Assembly (NCBI GenBank): GCA_029260595.1
Contig: JAJDCY010000021.1
Span: 62,001 to 126,000, forward strand
Length of the DNA stretch: 64,000 nt
Direction: 5' to 3'
From: Phycisphaeraceae bacterium
GTDB taxonomy: Bacteria; Planctomycetota; Phycisphaerae; Phycisphaerales; Phycisphaeraceae
The notes below the pieces were generated by a model. It was given only the letters and a program-made list of their open reading frames with translations, did not search any database and was not told where the DNA came from. Shown one piece after another: positions 59,825-64,000 of this stretch. Made by a program: the position numbers and the translations under genes. How positions within the stretch are numbered: position 1 is the first letter of the stretch; every line of letters begins with the position of its first letter.

Positions 59825-61222
59825 ATGCCGAACCTCGACGCCGCCCTCTGGGGTGAAATCATGGCCTACCTGCGCAAGCGGCACGCCACGATCTGTCGCC
59901 AATGGTTCGAAGAACTCGAACCCGTCGAGCTCGATTCCGGCTCACTCCGCGTGTTCACACCCAACTCCGTCCAGCGCAACTACCTCCGCAGCAAGTGCAC
60001 CGACCAGTTCAACGAAGCCGCCCAGGCCGCCACCGGCGCGCTCGTCGCCGTCCAGTTCGTCGACGAAGCCAAGCCCGCCAACCACTCGCCCAAGGGCCTG
60101 GTCGAGATCACCATGGACACCCCCCCGCCGCCATCGGCCACCGGCAACAACACCAACAACCACCGCCCACAACCACCGCGCACCGACGACGACCAGATCG
60201 TCATCAGCCCCGACTACAGCTTCGATAACTTCGTCACCGGCCCCAGCAACCAGCTCGCCTACGCCGCCTCCGTCGCCGTCGCCAACCAGCCCGGCACCGC
60301 CTACAACCCACTTTTCATCCACGGCGGCGTCGGACTGGGCAAGACCCACCTCCTCCAAGCCACCTGCCAGACCATCATCAGCCGCAACCCCGACACACGC
60401 ATCCTCTACCTCTCCTGCGACGTCTTCATGAACCAGTTCCTCGACTGCGTCCAGCAAGGCCGCATGTCACAGTTCCGCCACCGCTACCGCCAGGTCGACG
60501 TACTCGTCATCGACGACATCCACTTCCTCGCCAACCGCGAGCGCACCCAGGAAGAATTCTTCCACACCTTCAACGCCCTCTACCAGTCCAACCGCCAGAT
60601 CGTCCTCTCCAGCGACTCGCCACCCGTCGAGATCCCCCAACTCGAAGAGCGCCTGCTCAGCCGCTTCGGCTGGGGACTCGTCACCGATGTCACACGCCCC
60701 GACTACGAAACCCGCGTCGGCATCGTCCGTGCCAAAGCCACCCTCCGCGGCCTGGACATCCCCGACGAAGTCATCCAGTACATCGCCACCCACATCGAAT
60801 CCAACGCCCGCGAACTCGAAGGCGCCATGACCACCATCCAGGGACACGCCGCCCTGCGACACCAACCCATCGACATCAAGCTCGCCCAAAGCGCACTCGC
60901 CGCCACCGGCAACTACCCCGACAACTGCCAGGCCACACTCCAGTGCATCATCGACAGCGTCACCGACTTCTACAACGTCAAGCTCTCCGACCTCCAGTCC
61001 AAGCGACGCTACCGCTCGATCACCGGCCCGCGGCAGGTCTGCATGTGGCTCGCCCGCCAGCGCACCCGATTCAGCCTCGAAGAGATCGGCGGCTACTTCG
61101 GAGGCCGTGACCACACCACCGTCATGCACTCGATCAAAACCATCGCCGACCGCATCGACAAAGACCCCTCCTTCGCCCGCCAGGTCGACCAGATCAACCG
61201 CAAGATCCAACTCCCCGCCTGA
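59825..61222 (+). CDS. dnaA: Chromosomal replication initiator protein
   Basis: A 465-residue AAA+ protein that binds DnaA boxes and opens the origin. Domain I is short (about 1-80), with LDAALWGEIMAYL, followed by a Pro/Asn/Thr-rich linker. The AAA+ domain has Walker A GGVGLGKT (167-174), Walker B LVIDDIHFL (Asp230-Asp231), and the GYRGLL-type LLSRFGWG sensor. Domain IV has the DNA-binding signature GGRDHTTVMHS. Start choice is uncertain: ATG 59825 gives the standard beginning; ATG 59798 and GTG 59759 lie upstream in frame. dnaN, recF and gyrB are not beside it. Confidence 0.95.
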   Translation: MPNLDAALWGEIMAYLRKRHATICRQWFEELEPVELDSGSLRVFTPNSVQRNYLRSKCTDQFNEAAQAATGALVAVQFVDEAKPANHSPKGLVEITMDTPPPPSATGNNTNNHRPQPPRTDDDQIVISPDYSFDNFVTGPSNQLAYAASVAVANQPGTAYNPLFIHGGVGLGKTHLLQATCQTIISRNPDTRILYLSCDVFMNQFLDCVQQGRMSQFRHRYRQVDVLVIDDIHFLANRERTQEEFFHTFNALYQSNRQIVLSSDSPPVEIPQLEERLLSRFGWGLVTDVTRPDYETRVGIVRAKATLRGLDIPDEVIQYIATHIESNARELEGAMTTIQGHAALRHQPIDIKLAQSALAATGNYPDNCQATLQCIIDSVTDFYNVKLSDLQSKRRYRSITGPRQVCMWLARQRTRFSLEEIGGYFGGRDHTTVMHSIKTIADRIDKDPSFARQVDQINRKIQLPA

Positions 61223-61314
61223 CCCCCCGCCACCACTTTCTCCCCCGTCAGCCCCACCCCTGCGCTAACCTCTGCAAACCGCTACCGCGCCCCATCTTCA
61301 CACCAAAAAAACCT

Positions 61315-61343
61315 TTGGCCCCCACCCTCTGGCCAGGTATAAT
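61315..61343 (+). promoter_or_regulatory. Promoter of the TTG-started beta-repeat protein gene
   Basis: TTGGCC (61315-61320), a 17-base spacer and a perfect TATAAT (61338-61343). The start near 61350 gives a leader of about 85 bases with AGGAG at 61422-61426. Confidence 0.65.
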
Positions 61344-61433
61344 GGGGGGTGGACGCTCGGGCGCCGGGGAACGCACTTCAGCCGGGGCCATGGTGAAACA
61401 TGCTTCTCACTTCCATAGCGTAGGAGAGCCACC

Positions 61434-64000
61434 TTGCCACACCCTAACGACACCCTCCCGCACAACGCCCTTGTACTGACCATCACCGCCATCCTGCTCA
61501 CCGCCACGCTAAGCGCCAACGCCCAGACCGCCTACTTCGCGTTCGAAGGAGTCTTCACCGACTTCACCGACACACAACAGATACCGATCTCCCTCTCACA
61601 AAGCGTCAACAGCACCGACGATACTTTCCTCATCCAGACGTTCCACAACGACGGCGGCACCAACGCCGCCGGCGACACGATCTCACCCGGCAGCTTCTCC
61701 TCTGAGCTCACGCTGTTCGACAGCGCCATGCCCCCCAACTCCGTAGGCAGCAACGTCGCCGGCGGACCGGCTCGCGACGCCCTGCTCTCATGGCCGGGCA
61801 TCGCCGACTCCGGCACAGCCATCACCACAGACCCCCTCCCTGCCGGTGGCTACTCGGTCCAACTCGAGGACTTCCCGCTGCCCGCACCCGGCCTCGGCCC
61901 GTGGGCCGTGGACATCGTCGCGCCCGCTTCCAAGATCACGCTCGAGCTGCCTGCCTCGATCGGCGTTGCCCCCCCAACCCCCGGGGTCATCCGGCTGACA
62001 CTCGGCAACGGCGCCCAGTGGAACATCACCACCGCGTTGAACATCGCCGAGACAACCAACAGCATTGGCGACCTCGTCATCAACGACACCACCGCGCTCA
62101 CCGTCCCCGACGCCGTCACCGCCGGGCTCGACGGCACCGGCACGCTCACCATCAACACCGGCGCCACCGTGTCCGGCACGTTCGGGAACCTCGGCGCCGG
62201 CGCCGCCGGAAACGGCACCGCCACAATCGCCGGCACATGGAACAGCTCCCAGCAGTTCACCGTCGCCGATGCCGGCGCCGCGACACTGAACATCGACAGC
62301 GGCGGCACAGTCAACAACTCCCTCGATGCGGTGATCGGGTCCCAGTCAGGCTCTCACGGCACGGCCACCGTCAACAGCGGCGGGTCATGGGACATCACGA
62401 CCGAACTGACCGTCGCCGATGCCGGCACAGCCGATCTCACCATCAACACCGGCGGCACCGTCGACAACGACGCCGCCGGTTTCATCGCCCGTTCAGCCGG
62501 CTCGACCGGCACCGCCAACCTCGACGGCGGCACCTGGGACAGCGCCAGCCTCTACATCGGCGGTTCCGACACCGACCCCGGCGGCAACGGCACCCTTAAC
62601 GTCAACGGCGGCAGCCTCAACGTCACCGGCACGCTCAAGCGCTGGAACACCGGCACACTCAACCACAGCGGCGGCACGATCACCCTCACCAACGGCTCAT
62701 TCGAGCGCCCGGCCGAGACCTACACCCTCAGCGGCACGGCCAACCCCGCGCTCATTCTCGATAACTCGACTTTCGACAACGGCTCCGACGACCTGGAGAT
62801 CGGCTCGGCCGATACCGAGTCCGGTTCACTCACACTGAACAACGCAAGCACGCTCACCACCGGCGACACCCGGGTCGGTACCGACCCCGGCTCAGCCGGC
62901 ACCGCCACGATCAACGCCGGCACATGGAACAGCGACAACCTCTATATAGGCGGGTCCCAGAACGCCCCCGGCGGCAACGGCACCCTCAGCGTCAACGGCG
63001 GAGCCGTCAACATCGACGGCACCCTCAAACTCTGGGACGCCGCCGGCACACTCAATCACGACGGCGGCACCATCACCATCACCAACGGCTCATTCGAACC
63101 GCCCGACCAAAACTTCACCCTCTCCGGCACCAACAACCCCACACTCACGCTCGACGACACCACCTTCGACAACGGCACCAACCAACTCCACCTCGCCACC
63201 GCCAACGCCCACTCCGCCACGCTCAACCTCAACAACGGCGCCAGCCTGACCACCGCCCGCGCCCAGCTCGCCACCGACCCCGGCGCCACCGCGACCGCCA
63301 CGATCGACGACAGCCAGTGGACTCTCTCTGACTCACTCGATATTGGCGTCGCCGGCACCGCCAACCTCAATATCAACAGCGACGCCACCGTCACCAACAC
63401 CGATGCCTCGATCGCCACCAACCCCGGCGCAACCGGCACCGCCACGCTCAACAGCGGCACATGGAACAACGCCAGCCTCTACATCGGCGGATCGGACACC
63501 GACTCCGGCGGCGACGGCACGCTCAACGTCAACGGCGGCAACCTCAACGTCAACGGCACCCTCAAGACCTGGCCCACCACCGGCACCCTCAACCACGACG
63601 GCGGCACCATCACCATCACCAACGGCGCCTTGCAGCCGCCACCGTCCGACTACGAAATCAGCGGCACGAACAGCCCCCAGCTCACGCTTGGCAACTCCAT
63701 CTTCAACCACGGCGCGTCAACCCTCAACATCGGCACCGCCAACACCCAGTCCGGTTCGCTCACACTCAACAACAACAGCACCCTGACCACAGGCCAAACC
63801 CGCATCGGCCACACCGCCGGCTCCACCGGCGCCGTCACGGTCCACAATGGGCAGTGGACCCTCTCAGACACGCTGGACACGGGGTTTGACGGCGGCGGCT
63901 CCCTCATCGTCAACCCGCTGGGCACCGTCACCGTGAATTCGGCCTCCGCGTCCCTGATCGGGGCGAATCCCGGTTCGACAGGCACCGTCACGGTCAACGG
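61434..64000 (+). CDS. Secreted beta-strand-repeat protein, partial, TTG start
   Basis: An open frame of 855 codons that runs off the window. The only sensible start is TTG 61434: AGGAG lies 7 bases before it, an in-frame TAG closes the frame at 61416, and the following residues form a signal peptide (hydrophobic VLTITAILLTATL, then Ala-Asn-Ala). After a folded region to about residue 180, the protein is made of Asn/Gly/Thr-rich strands with recurring LTINTGGTV, GTANLDGGTW, LYIGGSD, GGTITLTNGS and TLTTG, as in autotransporter-associated or PEP-CTERM beta-helix proteins of planctomycetes. A sorting signal may lie beyond the window. Function is unknown; surface display is likely. Confidence 0.75.
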   Translation, partial: MPHPNDTLPHNALVLTITAILLTATLSANAQTAYFAFEGVFTDFTDTQQIPISLSQSVNSTDDTFLIQTFHNDGGTNAAGDTISPGSFSSELTLFDSAMPPNSVGSNVAGGPARDALLSWPGIADSGTAITTDPLPAGGYSVQLEDFPLPAPGLGPWAVDIVAPASKITLELPASIGVAPPTPGVIRLTLGNGAQWNITTALNIAETTNSIGDLVINDTTALTVPDAVTAGLDGTGTLTINTGATVSGTFGNLGAGAAGNGTATIAGTWNSSQQFTVADAGAATLNIDSGGTVNNSLDAVIGSQSGSHGTATVNSGGSWDITTELTVADAGTADLTINTGGTVDNDAAGFIARSAGSTGTANLDGGTWDSASLYIGGSDTDPGGNGTLNVNGGSLNVTGTLKRWNTGTLNHSGGTITLTNGSFERPAETYTLSGTANPALILDNSTFDNGSDDLEIGSADTESGSLTLNNASTLTTGDTRVGTDPGSAGTATINAGTWNSDNLYIGGSQNAPGGNGTLSVNGGAVNIDGTLKLWDAAGTLNHDGGTITITNGSFEPPDQNFTLSGTNNPTLTLDDTTFDNGTNQLHLATANAHSATLNLNNGASLTTARAQLATDPGATATATIDDSQWTLSDSLDIGVAGTANLNINSDATVTNTDASIATNPGATGTATLNSGTWNNASLYIGGSDTDSGGDGTLNVNGGNLNVNGTLKTWPTTGTLNHDGGTITITNGALQPPPSDYEISGTNSPQLTLGNSIFNHGASTLNIGTANTQSGSLTLNNNSTLTTGQTRIGHTAGSTGAVTVHNGQWTLSDTLDTGFDGGGSLIVNPLGTVTVNSASASLIGANPGSTGTVTVN
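62506..64000 (+). repeat. Long imperfect protein repeats in the beta-repeat gene
   Basis: Units starting near 62509, 62899 and 63439 each run from GTA-x-L/I-x-GGTW-type, through LYIGGS, GTLNVNGG, NHxGGTIT-TNGS, LSGT-NPxL-LDxxxFDNG to LTTG-x-R/Q. Spacing is about 390 bases and then 540 bases, the second unit having an extra subrepeat of about 50 residues. Confidence 0.7.

Overview
The window is GC-rich bacterial DNA with dense coding on both strands. I infer a planctomycete, probably of the class Phycisphaerae. The pointers are two secreted proteins ending in Val-Pro-Glu-Pro plus a hydrophobic stretch and Arg-Arg-Arg (PEP-CTERM sorting signals), a heme-copper oxidase of the A2 type beside a very large multiheme cytochrome, a cyanobacterial-style haemagglutinin exoprotein, VanZ-like and HTTM membrane proteins, and scattered rather than operonic complex I genes. 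The taxonomic call is inference; no rRNA gene is present. I found no tRNA, rRNA, CRISPR array, insertion sequence or phage gene.

Region 1 (1-6.6 kb) is housekeeping: the end of a probable glycosyltransferase, then ispA and dxs for isoprenoid precursors behind a strong promoter, then deoC with a membrane-anchored alpha/beta hydrolase, a yeast-type cytosine deaminase and a class V aminotransferase. Region 2 (6.6-11.6 kb) holds two PEP-CTERM exoproteins, each closed by a clear terminator, around a translationally coupled HTTM membrane protein and Rieske ferredoxin. Region 3 (11.7-18.2 kb) is a forward block of panB, an HtrA-type protease, cmk, plsC, panD and an orphan hybrid-free histidine kinase.

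Region 4 (18.2-30.7 kb) is mixed: a membrane protein with four VanZ-like repeats, a 0.74 kb non-coding stretch with two promoters leading to a receiver-less sigma-54 activator, an SGNH-like protein, an AsmA-like protein, nuoB, a class II aldolase-like protein, a large secreted unknown, nuoD and a stand-alone CheB catalytic domain. Region 5 (31-38.2 kb) is a forward cluster of two glycosyltransferases, a NodU/CmcH carbamoyltransferase and a B12-binding-type radical SAM enzyme, closed by a strong terminator; it looks like a pathway for a modified glycoconjugate or small molecule.

Region 6 (38.2-54.1 kb, reverse strand) is the most striking part. Ten co-directional genes encode, in transcription order, an octaheme cytochrome c fused to a C-terminal cupredoxin, a second stand-alone cupredoxin that is its close paralogue, oxidase subunits II and I, heme A synthase, heme O synthase, subunits III and IV, an ABC ATPase and an EboE-like protein. 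Subunit I carries two large insertions, and subunit II lacks a fused cytochrome c domain. I infer that the octaheme-cupredoxin proteins feed electrons to this oxidase. Region 7 (54.1-64 kb) holds cimA, a 1078-residue filamentous-haemagglutinin-type exoprotein, dnaA, and the first 855 codons of a TTG-started secreted beta-repeat protein that runs off the end.

A pattern cutting across regions is that several genes (panB, cmk, cimA and the first glycosyltransferase) have a -10-like hexamer placed 6-7 bases before the ATG, as expected for leaderless mRNAs. Start codons, membrane segments and residue positions were read by eye; no database search was run.
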